From NCBI GenBank assembly GCA_007922305.1, contig ML677385.1, positions 4,738,336 to 4,802,335 of the forward strand: a DNA stretch of 64,000 nt. The letters run 5' to 3'. The notes under the pieces were generated by a model. It was not told the origin of the DNA and made no database searches. It saw only the letters and a program-made list of their open reading frames with translations. Both the position numbers and the translations under genes were made by a program. Origin of the DNA: Dermatemys mawii. Its lineage: Eukaryota > Chordata > Testudines > Dermatemydidae. This document shows positions 1 through 12,672 of the stretch, piece after piece; the first letter of the stretch is position 1, and each line of letters begins with the position of its first letter.

Positions 1-131
1 AGCGTCACAAGACAAGCAAGAGGTAAACATGTAAAGAAAAAGCAAAGAAAATACAACCTGAACTACACTGTTCCAATTCCATTTGCTTTGGGTTTGAAGG
101 ATTTTCCCCCTCTTAATCTCTGTAATCACCC

Positions 132-1348
132 TGTGACAGGTTGGACCCCCCGCTTCTGAGGTGCCATCTGATGTGCTGAGGTCCCACTCAGCCCTCCAGC
201 CCTGCCAGTGTGGGTTTTCCTTACACTGTGTTGCCGTGCCAGGCCCTCAAGCCCTTTCCAGCATGCACCCAGGTAAGACCACACTCAGCTGCAGACACAG
301 CCTGCAGTCAGATCTGTGTGAGAGGATTCACCCAGCACTCACATGCACACCCACTGTGAAGAGACAAACCCCAGATAATATTGACTTGCGCTGTATAGAA
401 AGACCTGCACAGCCCAAGCTCCTAAAAAAATCGCCCTCTCCCTCAACCCGGAGACAGAGATGCACAGCTTCTTGCTCCTCTAGTTATAAACTGAACAATC
501 TGGGTTATGTTATAAGCAAGAAATAAGCTGAATAACTATAAGAGGTAAATCTTAAGTGATCATAAGGGATAGCAAACAAAACAAAGCAGATCACTAAGCA
601 AATGAAACAAAACGCGCAAACTAAGCTTGATTCACTAAAGAAACAGGTTACAAAACATAATTTCTCGCCCTAAATGTTGTTTTTAGGCAAGTTTCAGAGT
701 TTCTGTGGCTTAGAGTTCCAGTTATTTCTCTTTACAGACTAGACTCCTCTGTCTTAGTCTGGACTCAGCCCTTGCCTTTCTCCCAGCTCAGTTCCTCAGT
801 TCAGGATTGAAGAGTACTTTCAGCAGTCTTTCTTCTTGGGCAGGAAGGCAATGGAAAAGAGTCCTGTTTGCCTTATTCCCCAGCTTTAAATAGAATTTAC
901 ACAGGGCAAGAAGCCTTTGTTTCCAGTTAAAAAGTACCAGCAGCGTCCAAGGTGGCACTTTGCATTAGGTGATATTATCACCTGACGTTGCAGTGTCGAA
1001 GCAACCATAAAACCAGGTTTATTTACAGTGTCCACAGGAAGGAACTCCAGGAAGATGAGAGATCCACATATTTAAAGATTCACTGTCTTTTTCTAATGAC
1101 CCATCAAGGCTGATTGCTTAATGTCTGGTGGGCTTCTCCAAGTATAACCACAGTTGTAATTGTTACATAGTCAATATTCCTAACTTCAGATACAGAAATG
1201 ATACATGCATGCACGTTGGATAATCACATTCAGTAAATCATAGCCATTCCAATGATACTTTACAAGACCCATCTTGCATAAAATATATGTTAGGCCATAT
1301 TCATATCATAACCATATTTCTATGAAGAGTATGGGGTGTAACGTCACA
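132..1348 (-). mobile_element. LTR of an endogenous retrovirus-like element (probably solo)
   Basis: The segment starts with TGTGACAGG and ends with GTAACGTCACA, so it has the TG...CA ends of an LTR with short inverted termini. On the minus strand a TATTTAAAG box lies at 892-884, which suggests transcription toward lower coordinates. No gag, pol or env coding is seen on the higher-coordinate side; the other side runs off the window, so solo status is likely but unproven. The flanks are CACCC and TACCT, only a partial match, so the target duplication is decayed or the ends are a few bases off. The 121-codon open frame inside (161-526) has no recognisable protein motif. The family is recognised from memory as turtle-type LTR sequence; this is inference. 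Confidence 0.6.
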
Positions 1349-2326
1349 TACCTATATTTATTTCCAAAGCAGTAGTAGATAGAATTCTCCAGTACCAACT
1401 TGATACACATTCCTCCACTGCTACCTGCATTGCTCATCCAAGGAGATTGTGGTGCCTAGATATTCTCTTCCATGCACACCATGGCTAACATGAGTTCCTC
1501 TTCCAAAGGGTCTCTTCTAACTAACTGGAAGCAGCAATATCCTGGTAGAATTCCCAGGGAAGGGATGGAAGCTGAAAAGGTTAAGGTTGTTGTACTGACA
1601 AATAAGAGAATGTGTCAATGCATTAAATGGTTACAGGTTACACAAACCATAAAACTTGGATAGGAAATGAAGAAATACATTTCCTGACTTGAAAGTCTTG
1701 AGGTCCACATTAAAAAGAAGCCCAAAGGACAGAGATAATAACCCTTCATTCTCTCAGCCCAGGAATATTTCCTTGAAATATTTGATTTTCACCCACAGAA
1801 GACTGAAAAATATAAACAAAATATCCTCACCTACCAAATTAGATATGAAAATACCCAAATCATTAACTATTGCATTCATCTCTCTATCATGTATGTTTTC
1901 TTCTTTAATAACTTTTGCAACAATTTTTATTGATTGTTTTTCTGTACTATGGAAGCAGATTCCTGCTTTAGACTATCTCTTTGCCCATTTGCTTTTCTAT
2001 TCCTGTTCCAATTGTATATGAATCTGTCAACTATGGCAAACGCTTGGTGTGCATGTGTCTAGACAATCGGTTGTGTGTTATTATGTAAGTGTGTTTTATT
2101 AATAAAACTGTGATGATTAGGTAACCAATTTAGGAAAGTGTCTTTATTAGCCCAGAAGTCCCAGCCCCGGTGTTTTTGTTCGTTTTTTTATACTCCTTTG
2201 TCATTGTGCTCTTAACGTGCCAGCAGCAGAATGAATGTGATTCATCTCTATTATTTGTATTATCCTAGCATCAAGGAGGCCTAGTCGTGGACCACAACAC
2301 CATCTTTAACACACAAACACTATCAT
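1349..2326. other. Unassigned AT-rich stretch
   Basis: No coding, RNA or clear repeat signal. The open frames at 1472-1663 and 1689-2021 are short, low in complexity and lack recognisable domains. Confidence 0.5.
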
Positions 2327-2568
2327 AGGCCTTGTCTAAACACACAAGTTGCACAGGTTTCACTTCTTTAAAAGCCATTTAGTTAAACCAGTGTACACTA
2401 CTCTCTTATTTCAGATCAGGTTGATTAGAAATTGACTTAAAGTAAACGAAAGGAACCACTCTTAAGCTGAAATAAGAGTGGACACAAGAGTTTGTATTGG
2501 TTTAACTGAATGGGTTTAAAATAACACCTTTAGTTGAACTGGTGTAGTTTTTTTATGCAGACAAGCCC
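2327..2568. mobile_element. Non-autonomous DNA transposon (MITE)
   Basis: The left end reads GGCCTTGTCTAAAC and the right end, reverse complemented, reads GGGCTTGTCTGCATAA, giving imperfect terminal inverted repeats around a short non-coding core. The core has inverted similarity near the ends: AGTTGCACAGGTTT on the left against a complement of the GAACTGGTGTAG region on the right. No transposase is present. The class is inferred from the TGTCTA-type ends, which resemble other MITEs in this window. Confidence 0.55.
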
Positions 2569-2588
2569 ACCGTGCACTTTTGTCAGTA

Positions 2589-2645
2589 GGGCCGAGATCC
2601 TCAAAAGGTATTTAGGTGCCTAAATACCTTTTGACAATCTGGGCC
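2589..2645. repeat. Short fold-back repeat
   Basis: An almost uninterrupted hairpin. The arms CAAAAGGTATTTAGG and CCTAAATACCTTTTG pair around a 2-base loop, and the outer parts (GAGATCC and GACAATC plus GGGCC ends) pair imperfectly. Similar sequence occurs at 17552-17616 and 53503-53540, so it is an interspersed fold-back family. Confidence 0.7.
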
Positions 2646-2721
2646 TTACAGGTACCGAATCACTTTCTCTTTGTTGTTATAATATTCTGAGGGAGCAGAG
2701 TCTCCGGGTGGTCCCAGAATT

Positions 2722-2996
2722 TGATCTCGTCTCCACTAGGGATTGCACTGATTTAAAATACGGCATAATTTTAAACTGATTTAGTCAACCCAATTTAGTT
2801 CCGTTATTTTGGCTTATATCAAATTTATTTCAGTTTCACTTAAGTCAATTAGGAAAAGTTTTAAGAAAAAGTGAAATAAATTATGCTTCATCCACTGGAA
2901 TAAACCATGGAAACAAGAGTATCCATGCAACCACTTGCACCAGTTTTTAAAAAAGTGATTTAATTAAACCAGAGCTATTTGTCTACATAAGGTCTT
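2722..2996. mobile_element. Second MITE related to the 2327-2568 type
   Basis: The left end contains TCTCCACTAGGGATTGCAC followed by TGATTTAA. The right end, reverse complemented, contains GACCTTATGTAGACAAATAG and then GGTTTAATTAAATC. Both ends therefore share a GTCTNCACTA-like terminus and a TTTAA-rich subterminal block. There is no coding capacity. The ends are approximate. Confidence 0.45.
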
Positions 2997-4929
2997 AGAG
3001 CTGAATGTATTCTATGTTTGGTTCATTTTTTTTTTTCTGTATCAGAATCAATTGGAGTGGAATTGCAGGCCTTCAATTTCAAATTAGGCTTCAGATTGAA
3101 TGAATCTGGTTTCCCCATAGTCATATATTAACACTGCAAAATTTAGGCAAGATTCATGTTCACACACTGTGCGTAGATGCAAGGCTTTGCTGGTTTGTCA
3201 GCAAGGGACATGAGTTGAGTAGCCATATGGGACAATTACTATGGGCTAGATCCACAAAGGGACTTAGCAGCATTGCAACAATAAGTCCAACATTAGCTGC
3301 CAATAAGCATGACGCAGGAGGCAGCAGAGAAACACAGTGATTTAATTGCCAAGTCCACACAGGAAAGTAGGCTGTGGAAGGAGGACGTGTCCCTGGACAC
3401 TTTGGTGATTGTGGGGGAATTGGGAGCTCTCCTCCTTATTTTAAACTACAATGCCACCATGATCAGAATACCATGGGTGACAAAAGTGAATGAGTCAAGG
3501 AAATTTTCAGTATGATGTACATTGAGGGACATGACTCTGTTTTCAGTAATAGAGAGTTTCAGATAATCAACATTCAACTTTATTTGATTGTCAGAAAGTC
3601 TTGTTTGCGATTGCACTTGTTGCCATCCATCTGTTATATGACAAACTCATTGTGGTAGCTGTAGTCATTGCAGACTAGAGAGAGATGTTATCTATTGAGA
3701 GGGCAATAGGCAAACACATTTTGATAGTACATATTCTTTAACTGTGTCATAAGTGGTCTCTTTTTAGCCCCTTATTGCTAAAGGTGTTAGCAAGTCAATT
3801 TGCTATGGTGAGCTGCTTCAAAGGCAACAGATCCTTTAATACTGACAGACAGACGAGGAATTGCAAAACAAAGGTGAATTTCAATCTAACTTGTTCTAAC
3901 AATTTTACCTTCATGTAACAAAAGTCAAGCCAAAAGTTAATGCTGAATGCTTAAGTGTTTACAATTATCTCCTCAGGGACGTGTAAACTATGAATATATG
4001 TTTCTTTTCCAGGTTACATATTTAACTATAATTGGTCTGCCTGTTAAGGAAGCAAAGACTTTGTGTGAACCCGAAATGGATAACAAAGGGACTTAGACCC
4101 CTGGAAATAACAACACCTGACAGTTCTAGGTTAGGGCATCACTTAATCAGGCAAAGTCAGCCATACTTGCTTATATAGCATAATATGCCTCGACCATCCT
4201 AGTATTTGAGGTGCTTTTCATTGTTTCATCAACCCCTTGAAGGATCTCTGTTACATAAGTACTTGGCTTTCATTTCTCTTGAACTCTTGCAGTGGTGTCA
4301 TATCTCTGATGCTTCAGAATTGTCCTTTTTCTAGCGTCATCACTATGAATTACACAATGACTCCAGCATGATGGGGTTATGCGGTAGCCCCCAGGATGAA
4401 TACCTGAACTGAAGTCTAGTGGCATGACAAGTCACCAGAGGGTCCTGGTGCAAGAGTAGGCTAGGGGTCCCCATCCCAGTTCAGAGAAATCTAATTGTTT
4501 GCTTGGCTTTATCATCTTGGAAAATCAGAACACATCCATCATATCCATAAATACACAAACACAACATACAGGCTATTTGCACATTTATACAAAATTTCAT
4601 TTTTCTTGCTCAATTATTTTCTACTGAGAGAATGGTTAGGTTTAGCTGGTCTTGTTTCCTTGTAGAATGAATAAAGTTTTAAATCAATTTTAGCTTTAAA
4701 AATAGAAAAGATCATTCACCAGTGGATAGAATAACAGGAATTGTTGGAAACAGCATGCATGTGGTGCAGACATCAGGAAAACTGCATAAGAATATTTTTT
4801 GTTTGATTTTCTGACTCTCAGCATTGATGTTGGCTCTTTCACTGCTGGCAATTTCTGGGTTTTTTTTTTTAGATTTCAAGGACAATCTAAGTGATAACTT
4901 GAGCTGTGAATTGTGGAGGCAGTTCAGCA
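2997..4929. other. No recognisable gene or repeat
   Basis: About 1.9 kb without a convincing exon, RNA gene or element boundary. The frames at 3160-3360 (-), 3309-3515 (+) and 4712-4930 (-) are short and show no family motif. The last may touch the decayed 3' end of the neighbouring hAT element. Confidence 0.4.
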
Positions 4930-7013
4930 AGCCCCGTTAAAGCCAAAGCCACTTCTGCTGCCTGGACATCATCTTCAGAAGATTTGAAACAAAAAAATGG
5001 GGCCGAATAGAGTGAAAGTCATGCACAATTAATTTCAGGCTTTGGAACTAATGGTTGAGCTGTGCTATTACTATGTCTATACTTTAGTAAAAATCATTTA
5101 TTTTGAACTAACTTTCTGGATCTGTTAATCTCCAGTTAGGTGACAATTTATCCAAATGATGCTTAGCTTTTGGTGCATGCTTAGATTTGAAGTTATTTTG
5201 TACTCCTCATGCATATGCAAGTTTGATGGCTGATTGTCTTATAGAAGAAAAACTATTTCTAAGACCTTCCATTACATTGGATGCATTTTATAGCATTTCT
5301 GCAGCTTTTCCCAGTTCCTGAGTTTCCGACTGCAACATCTTGCATGCAACATTTATTGCTTCCAGAACTTCAATCTAAAAAACAATGAAAGTGTCTTAAC
5401 AATAACTTGAGATAAGGGGACTTTAAGTATATCTCTGTATCAATATCTTAAAGAAGTCAAAGAATCATAATGAGAAGACCAACATGTAGGCCAAAGTCTG
5501 TTCAGAATTAGGTCAAATTTGCTTACAAAAGAAGAGAGCAAAGTCTCTTGGTTAAAACTATAGTCAAAAATGTATCTAATGGCACAACTAAATCATAAAA
5601 GTTTGAAGTTCTGTGATTGTCCATACTGGACTATTTAACACCGAATTCAAATTGTGTGCAGAGCAGTGCACACACCTTGCATTTGGTTCTTTTGCAGCAA
5701 TTCTTTTTTATGCACCAGAATAGATTCCACTCGTATTCGCAGCACCATCATATCCCTGTCCTTGTAGTTTTAATAGTTCTAGACTTGTCTTTAATATGCT
5801 TGATGATATCACTTTCAAGATTAGCACCCGACTGAAATCGCAGAAAATGTTCATTCATATTTATTTTGGTGGGATTGCGTTTTCATTTTTTCTATAGTAA
5901 CATACTGAAAAACTGCCTTCGCTGGTCAATTTTATATAAGTCCTGGCTTCTATCTATTATCCCTGAGTAAAACAAAGCATTCATTGGTGTCACTAACAAT
6001 ACTTTCTATAACCTGGTCTGACAGCAACTATATGACCTCATTTTGAATTTCCCAGCTGAGATACGTTGATGAGCCTTTTGGCTTACTTTCGAGTTCTTCA
6101 GGAACAGGATCATGCTTGGCCAATAGTTCTATAATGGACAAGAAGCTGCCACTATTTCCTTTACCAATAATCTCTCTATAAGCTGCAAATGGAAGACTGG
6201 ACATAGCTAAAGTAAGGGTGATACTAACGATATGATCAAGGACCTGCTGTCAGTAAATGGCCTGTTTCCTTATTTTTAATTTGAGATCTTTGTCAATGCT
6301 ACTGTGCAAGCACAACTAATAATGTACTAAGCAAGCTTTGACATAACAATCAGACATTTTGTGTATTGCTCTATTTCGAGATAAATGCTGCCAGTCTCTC
6401 ATTCCACTTATCCATGCTGAGTCATCTGAATTTTTTTCCAACCCCGCAAAAGCCAACAGCATTGGCAGTAACTTTTGTCCAGCGTAGGAGAATAACATAA
6501 CCAGGTTAGTTTAAGTTTGCTTTCAGCCTTTGACATAGTTTCATAATAAGATGCCAAAAAACATCAATTTGTCTTAGAGTGACAAGGGAATGCTCCTTAG
6601 CCTGACACGAGCCACGTTTTACATTCAAACATTTCTGTTCTGACCTTGAAGTTTCTGCACTAAATCTTGACTTGTCAGTGGAATTTTCTCTAAATAACTC
6701 AGTTTGAACTTCACAGGAATCAGTCATTAATATGCCACTGGTTGCTGTGGGGTTATTAATATTTTCAAGCTGAACATTAAGATTTACATGCTGCACTCTT
6801 TGAGCACTATTGAGTTTGAATGTCTTGGAGCTATCAGGATTAAAATCATTTTCAACACCGTCAGTGCCAAAATATTTGGTGATTTTGTCACTGGTGACTG
6901 AATGTTGTGGGCACATCAATGTAGTGACTAGTGGTTTTTTTAAATCAATTTTTGGCAGCTTGGCAATTTTCTCACTAGTCTCCTTTTGTTTCCATATTTA
7001 GCAGCTCTGGCAT
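4930..7013 (-). pseudogene. Decayed hAT-type transposase (DUF4371 / ZMYM1-like)
   Basis: Read on the minus strand, scattered frames give the order expected for the DUF4371 group of hAT-like transposases, often annotated as zinc finger MYM-type 1-like. A lysine-rich start leads into a KLPKID-type segment (about 6990-6930). A TTF-type zinc-finger neighbourhood with MRDWQHLSRN...H..SDCYVKAC follows (about 6420-6330), then ELLAKHDPV and EIQNEVI (about 6140-6030), GQGYDGAANTSG (about 5765-5725) and HCSAHNLNSVL (about 5672-5640), the hallmark block of this family. Stops and frame changes separate these blocks, so it cannot encode a full protein. The length (about 2.1 kb) suits a transposase of roughly 650 residues. 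Terminal inverted repeats and an 8-bp target duplication were not identified. A domesticated host gene is unlikely because of the many lesions. Confidence 0.8.
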
Positions 7014-8456
7014 CAATGTTTTAAAACAGTACATACATTTCTAGCAATGCAAACAAATACATTTCTCAATGGCAATAATGTAGTGCTTAATTTTATAGTG
7101 CAAGAGCCCTGCAGAAATGATCTCAAGTTGCTAATTTTGTCACACACAACAAGATAGTAGAAAAAAAAATCAATTGTGTGTGTGATATCACCATAAGACA
7201 GAGCACCCATATTCAGAATCAACTAACAATTTACTAGTATTTTTTTTCTAACTTAAAATCTGTGCAACAACAATTACAAGACTTCACACAGAAGTAATAA
7301 ATACACCTATCGTATCCACTTGGAACACACACAGTATGGCTTTTATATGCCAAACGTTAAAGTTAACAGCAAGGCACATCCAAAGCACACATGTAGTTAG
7401 TCAAGAAGCCCAAGGGCTACTCCACTTTCAAGTTGTTATAACTCGACTGGAACTAAACGAATGGAGTTGCACTGCTGCAAAAGGGTGTAATGTAATGGGT
7501 AATGCAAAGCCCCAAATCTTTATAGCCGAACCCACAATTTTGCCCATGGGAACACTTTGCAATCTGAGCACAAACATCATTTGTTTTGCATTCACTAATC
7601 ATGTGGCTGGGCACCAAATGCAAACAAGTGTTGACAAACATATACAGAGCATTCCTGAAAATGTGGTCTCTGTTAAAAAGATCCATACTGCTATGCAATA
7701 GAAACAAGTAAACCTTTTAAAGCACCTACATCCTCAGCACTTTTTAAGGATCACAATACTTCATCTGTTTTACATTACTAAGTCAGGCACTTATGGTATG
7801 TCTGCTTCCATGTCAGAGAACTTTTGCTTGATCTGGATTAAAAGACAGGCCGTGCCTCCTCTGTAGTATCTTCTAAATACCTCTAAGATACACAAACTTT
7901 TGGATAGGATTTCATGCTGCCCACTATGGGGCAAGACTGATTGGTATGCTCTAGCTAATTCTGAACTACTTCATAAACCCAGTTTAACTAGCTGATCAGA
8001 TCAGGTTGACAATGCCTTTCCATTGTCAAAACATTGCACAGAAGCCAGAATGTGTCAGTACCTGTAGCCTAGTTAGGGGAAACACAGCCTATCAGAATAA
8101 AAAGACTCATTCTCACTAGGGGCAATTGAGCCAAGTGTCCCCACCCCAAACATATCCCTGTCCACACCTACCCATCCCACAAACAGACCCCCAAATGGCC
8201 CATATACATCCCAACAACCAGACACCAGCTGCCACTTCTCCTGACAGCCCCCACACATGTCCTGTTCACGGCAGCCTCTAACACTTCAGGCCCACCTACC
8301 ACAGCCCCCAACATTCTCTACTCGCCCATAACATCCTGCTCCCCAACCTACCCCAATGGCTTCCAACTTCCCCCATTCCTTTCATAGCTCCACAACTCAC
8401 CCCCAACATCTCCCTCTTAGTCCCAACTCCTCACCCCACAGGATCCCAACACTCCC
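7014..8456. other. Unassigned stretch with a C/A-rich block
   Basis: No coding signal; the 7013-7222, 7336-7701 and 7453-7707 frames lack recognisable domains. From about 8125 to 8455 the plus strand is strongly enriched in C and A with recurring CCCAACA-like words, a low-complexity purine/pyrimidine-skewed block that ends where the next LTR begins. Confidence 0.4.
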
Positions 8457-9237
8457 TGTGACATTGCACCCCTGATTCTTCATAGACGTATGATTATAAT
8501 ATAATTATGATGCATTTTGTAGAAGATGGGGCATGTGAGGTGTCATTTGAAAAGTTATAATTCGCTGAATATGATTATCCTATTTACATGCATGTATCAT
8601 TTTTGTATCTGAAGTTATGAATAGTGACTAAGGATTTGTATTTCAGATGGGCTTACTCTGGAAAATACCCATAGCCAGCCTTTCAGGTACAACAATGAAG
8701 AACCCAGATGGGGCTGATGGACTATAAGGAAAGACAATGGACTGTGGAATAGCTTAACCTTCCTGTGGGATCTGTTTGCTATCACTTATAATCACTTAAC
8801 ATCTAACTTTTGTTGTTAATAAACTTGTTTTTTTCTTTATCTAAACCAGCACGTTGGAGTGAAGTTCATGGGACACTGAAGCTCAAGGGGCAAAAGCTGT
8901 TGCATATTCTTTTCCACATTGACTGTGTGGGGACTGTATGAGCTTACACTGTACAGTTCCCTGTGCACCACAAGATGGTATCATTTGGGGTTTATACTCC
9001 ATAGGGGGTGCACGCCTGGGGAGCTGAGAGTTACCTTGGCTTTAGCCTTTCTACTCTTGGTTCGTGCAGAGGCTAGTTGAGCTTGCGTGTAATCGCAGCT
9101 GGGTGTGTCTCTACCTGTGCGAATGCTGGTGAAGGTGTAGGCCTGGGAGCGAGTCTGCAGCTTGTCACAGCAGCACAATGAGAGAGGGAGCCCAGACTAG
9201 TAGGTCAGAGGGCTCAGTGGTACCCCTGGGGGAATCC
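8457..9237 (+). mobile_element. LTR of an endogenous retrovirus-like element, plus strand
   Basis: It begins with TGTGACATTGCACC and carries a canonical AATAAA polyadenylation signal at 8818-8823, followed by a T-rich stretch, as in an LTR R region on the plus strand. A TTGTCACA near 9162-9169 mirrors the TGTGAC start, but the following sequence also looks like LTR to me, so the right end is uncertain and placed near 9237. No retroviral coding region adjoins it. No target duplication was found. Confidence 0.55.
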
Positions 9238-9607
9238 CTCCCACTCCCACTCACCCCATAGTTAAACATCTTGCCCCCAGCCTCTCACCCACCAACTTGC
9301 CCCCAGCTCCTCACCCACCATGGTCCGAGACCTTTCTGGCCATTTACCAGTGCACTTCACCAGCTCATGTCATGCTAGAGGGGTGACTGGGCCAAACCGG
9401 AGCATTACTGCAACCCCTGCACGCCTGGTTGTGATGCTGCTCAAATTTGGCCTGGCCGCCCCTCCTTCTGACTGAGGGGTTGCGGGGCCAAATTTTCAGC
9501 GAATGGCATTTCACCCCCTGGGCCAGGTGAAGTGCTGGAATGCCACTCTGGAATGGCATGGGTCCTGGCACAACTGCATCCCTTGCAGCATCCTAGCTAC
9601 ACCACTG
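9238..9607. repeat. Possible hAT-type MITE fragment
   Basis: GC-rich non-coding sequence ending in CTAGCTACACCACTG. The complement, CAGTGGTGTAGCTAG, is a typical hAT-like terminus. A partial counterpart, CAGTGGTACCCC, lies at 9215-9226. Flanking 8-bp duplications are not seen, so this is tentative. Frames at 9365-9571 (-) and 9503-9706 (+) come from this repeat and are not genes. Confidence 0.35.
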
Positions 9608-12370
9608 CTGAAATCTTTTTCAGCTGGACTGAAGCCTCCGTCCCACTCCTATTGGGCATGGAGAGCATGTCCCTTGGGGAAGGGTAAGATAATGGAATTA
9701 GCTTAGTACAGAGACGCAAAAATGTCACAATGAAACCCTATCCCAGGAAAAATTCGCCTGTTTTCAGGTCTGGATACAAACTGAAAAATGGGGTAAAGGT
9801 TGCCAAAGTTTGCGAGCCTCCAGTTTGAGCAAAGCTGTGATAATGCATTAGCTCTAATTAGTCCAGCGACCGTACAAAACTGAACTGAAGGATACAATGA
9901 AACTGGAGAAAGAGAGTTCATATGAAACACCTGAAAAACTTGTCATCTGTGCCATGAGACACACAAACACACTGAGCTCAATCTTTCAGGTGTTGGGTGC
10001 AGCATTGCTGAGAACAAAGACTGCCTGAGACCAGAATTCTTAGAATTTAAAGTTGCAGTATGCACACTGAAGGTATCCCAGTGGCGTACTTTATGGGAGG
10101 TTATGGAAATAGATCTGGATCTGAACATCTTGGCTTGGGTTTGTCTCTGGGTTGATTCAGAGTGACAAAAATGGTGACTGAGATTGTTCTTTTTTCATTC
10201 AAAATTAAAAGGTTAAAAGAAGTAAAACTTGACATTTGAAAAGAGGTAAATGAAAGAAGGATGGAAAGAGAACAATTAGACATACTGGATCCACTCTGCA
10301 GTACTCACTAACAGATCCCTAGTGCACTGCTCTGAACTGCACTGCAGCATTGCATGAATTCACCTGTCTACTTCCCCATCCCCTCACAGAGCACTGCAGG
10401 TTCCAAAGTATTAGGATATCACTTATCTCTTGGGGCCATACTGTGTGGGTGGGTGCTGAATTGGTAGGTACCTGGTTTATACATTTTTTTAAAAAAACAA
10501 TCCCTCCATTACCTGCTAGAAATTATGTGCTGCTTCCAGACAGGCTTTGTTAAGCCATGATCCCACCAGGGAGCTGCAGGTAGAAGAGCCTCAGAAATGT
10601 TGCTGACCTGATTGCAAAGTATTGCATTAACAAAACAAGACTTTTTTCCCCCCCTGTACTCAGCTCGTCAGCAGGTTTCTGAAACTGCTTGTGTATGTGT
10701 GGGAGAAAGATTCAGCCACTGCTGAATCATGCACTGGCCTGATTAAAGAGATCACTAAGCATTTTGATGTGTCCATGAAAAAAATTCTGTCCAAAAACCA
10801 AGGGAAAAATGAAACAGAAAGCCATTTCTCCCTCTCATATATATATACACACACACACACACAATTAATCAACATTACAAGCCAGATTCTGATATTATGG
10901 CAGTTCCTCTAAATGTACTGCAGTGTAAAGAGGTCAGAATTGGGACCTGTGTATCATAGGAGAATACGGGTTTTAGTTTACTGATACATAATTTTTCCTT
11001 GGGTTTTCAGGAAGAATTCTTTGATGGACACATCAACCCTGCTAGGAGATTGTTAACTTGACAGTAACACACATACCAAACCTAATGAGACTTGAAGGTA
11101 TTATTTCAGGCTTTATTCTTTTTCTCCCTCCTTCATTTAGATAAAATATTACTGTTGTGTTTATTCATGGCCTGTTTTATTAACTTATAATCCTTGATGC
11201 CTGAGCATTAAAAACTGTCAGCTCACATACACACAGTTATCTTTAATACAAAACAAGCATTCTGTGCTCTAAATGGATGCTTGTTTTATTGTCTTTAATC
11301 GGTTTGAATTAAGCAATAACACATGACAGGCAGTGCATTTCTCAGCGATTATAACATGCCTGGGGCAGAAGGATTTTTAATCACGTGGGAAGCACTGTCA
11401 TCACCTTTAAGCGCACTCAGTGTGATATCTTATCGATACTACGCAATGAAATTCGGAAAATAAGAAATGCTGAACAATGGGCATCATTATGGACTTTGGT
11501 AATGACATCACTGGCAGTTTCAGTTGTGTTCAGACTCAGAATTCAGAAGCCCTTCGATAACACTTTCTATGAAGGGGTGAGGAGCCACCTGAATTGGCAA
11601 CAAAAGAACAAGAGACTCACAGACCACAACTGGTCAGAACTCATTAGTGGTCATCTAGTAAGAACCCCAGATCAATGCCAAACTAATTAATGAGATCTGG
11701 AGTGGTGAGGATCAGACCTAGCTATCAATCTCCTGCCGTTAAAGTATCCATGGCTGAGGGTGAAGTAGCTGTTGGCAGTGAGAACAACAGTTTAAAAGAC
11801 ACGTTCCAAAACTGTGTGCTTTGTGGAGTCCTTCCTGGTGAGCTGAGGAGAGCGGGGCAGCCACATGCTGCTGCTGGGTTTTCTCCCTTGTTTGCAGCTC
11901 TAGTCAGGATGCTTGAAAACACTTAGTTGCTTTCTTCACCTCCTCTGAACCCAGAACTGCCAGACAGAGTAGTCTGGATACAGGGGAACCACCATGCAGG
12001 AAGCGAACAAGAGCCATTGAGGAACCTGCTCCCACTGGAAGAAGTTTTTTCTGGACCTGCCCCTAATGTGGAAAGCCACCCAGGAACCATTATCAAGTGA
12101 GTGTGGGATTACCTAGTCTGTTCCGCTAAGGGGAGTGAGGCCTAGGGGGTCAGTCCACTCTCATCATGTGGCCTGGCCCTTTAAGATTTTGGGAAGTTTG
12201 ATATATACAATAATGTAGGAGATAATGGTAGAGAAGAAGCAATCCTGGGAATAGATAGTGTTTGGGAGGAAATCCTGTCACCCTCTGTTTAAAGACCAGG
12301 ACCAAGAGCATGCAGAGCGGGTGGGGAAAGCTCCCATCTCTCCCAACTAATTGGGATGAGCTTTAGGAGG
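9608..12370. other. Non-coding stretch with a short TA/CA microsatellite
   Basis: No supported gene. A (TA)n-(CA)n run occupies about 10837-10862. The stretch from about 11105 to 11380 is treated separately as a candidate conserved region. The 101-codon frame at 11385-11690 and the 78-codon frame at 11690-11926 show no recognisable domain. The area just upstream of 12370 could hold the leader or 5' LTR of the following Ty3/gypsy element, but no LTR ends are visible. Confidence 0.4.
11105..11380. promoter_or_regulatory. Candidate conserved non-coding element
   Basis: An AT-rich stretch free of recognisable repeats, dense in homeobox-like TTTATT and TAAT words and with a CACGTG-like CACGTGG at its right end. 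This composition is typical of developmental enhancers but not diagnostic. Conservation cannot be judged from one sequence. Confidence 0.2.
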
Positions 12371-12672
12371 GATACCAGCATATATGCTGCCTCATCCCTC
12401 ACAGCAGTGGCACATGAATACCGGGTAAATGCCCTGTTATTTGCCATTGGTGATGTTGCTGATGACATCCTATATGCCCTAATGAGGAAGAGAGAGAATA
12501 CTCCAAAGTGAAAGAAACTTTTGAAGCCCATTTCATAAGCAGACAAAATATTGTATATGCCATGGCCAAATTCAGAGGTACCAGGAACAAGGGAAGACTT
12601 ATTACTGCAGTTCATAGTCATACTGAACATTGCAAATACCTAACAGTAAACAAAGAGCTAATAGCTCTTACC
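12371..12672 (+). pseudogene. Ty3/gypsy gag (capsid) remnant
   Basis: The plus-strand translation contains VNALLFAIGDVADDIL followed, after a stop and frame change, by VKETFEAHFISRQNIVYAMA. This matches the capsid region of vertebrate Ty3/gypsy gag, where a V-N-LLY-MGD-ADDI block is followed by a V..FE.HF..R.N.I.E.A.F block. In-frame stops make it non-functional. Downstream, KGHFARGG at about 12970 looks like the end of a CCHC nucleocapsid knuckle whose cysteines are mostly lost. It is the first part of a decayed element continuing to about 15.5 kb. Confidence 0.75.

Noticed and set aside
161..526. 121-codon open frame on the plus strand
   Set aside because: It lies inside the LTR at 132-1348 and shows no domain or splice context.
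3309..3515. 68-codon frame opposite the 3160-3360 frame
   Set aside because: Both are short, overlap on opposite strands and lack any family motif.
4930..7013. hAT-like frames as a domesticated host gene
   Set aside because: Stops and frame changes separate every conserved block.
11385..11926. Two adjacent frames of 101 and 78 codons as a possible small gene
   Set aside because: No recognisable domain, no promoter or splice signal, and position just before a Ty3/gypsy relic suggests chance frames.
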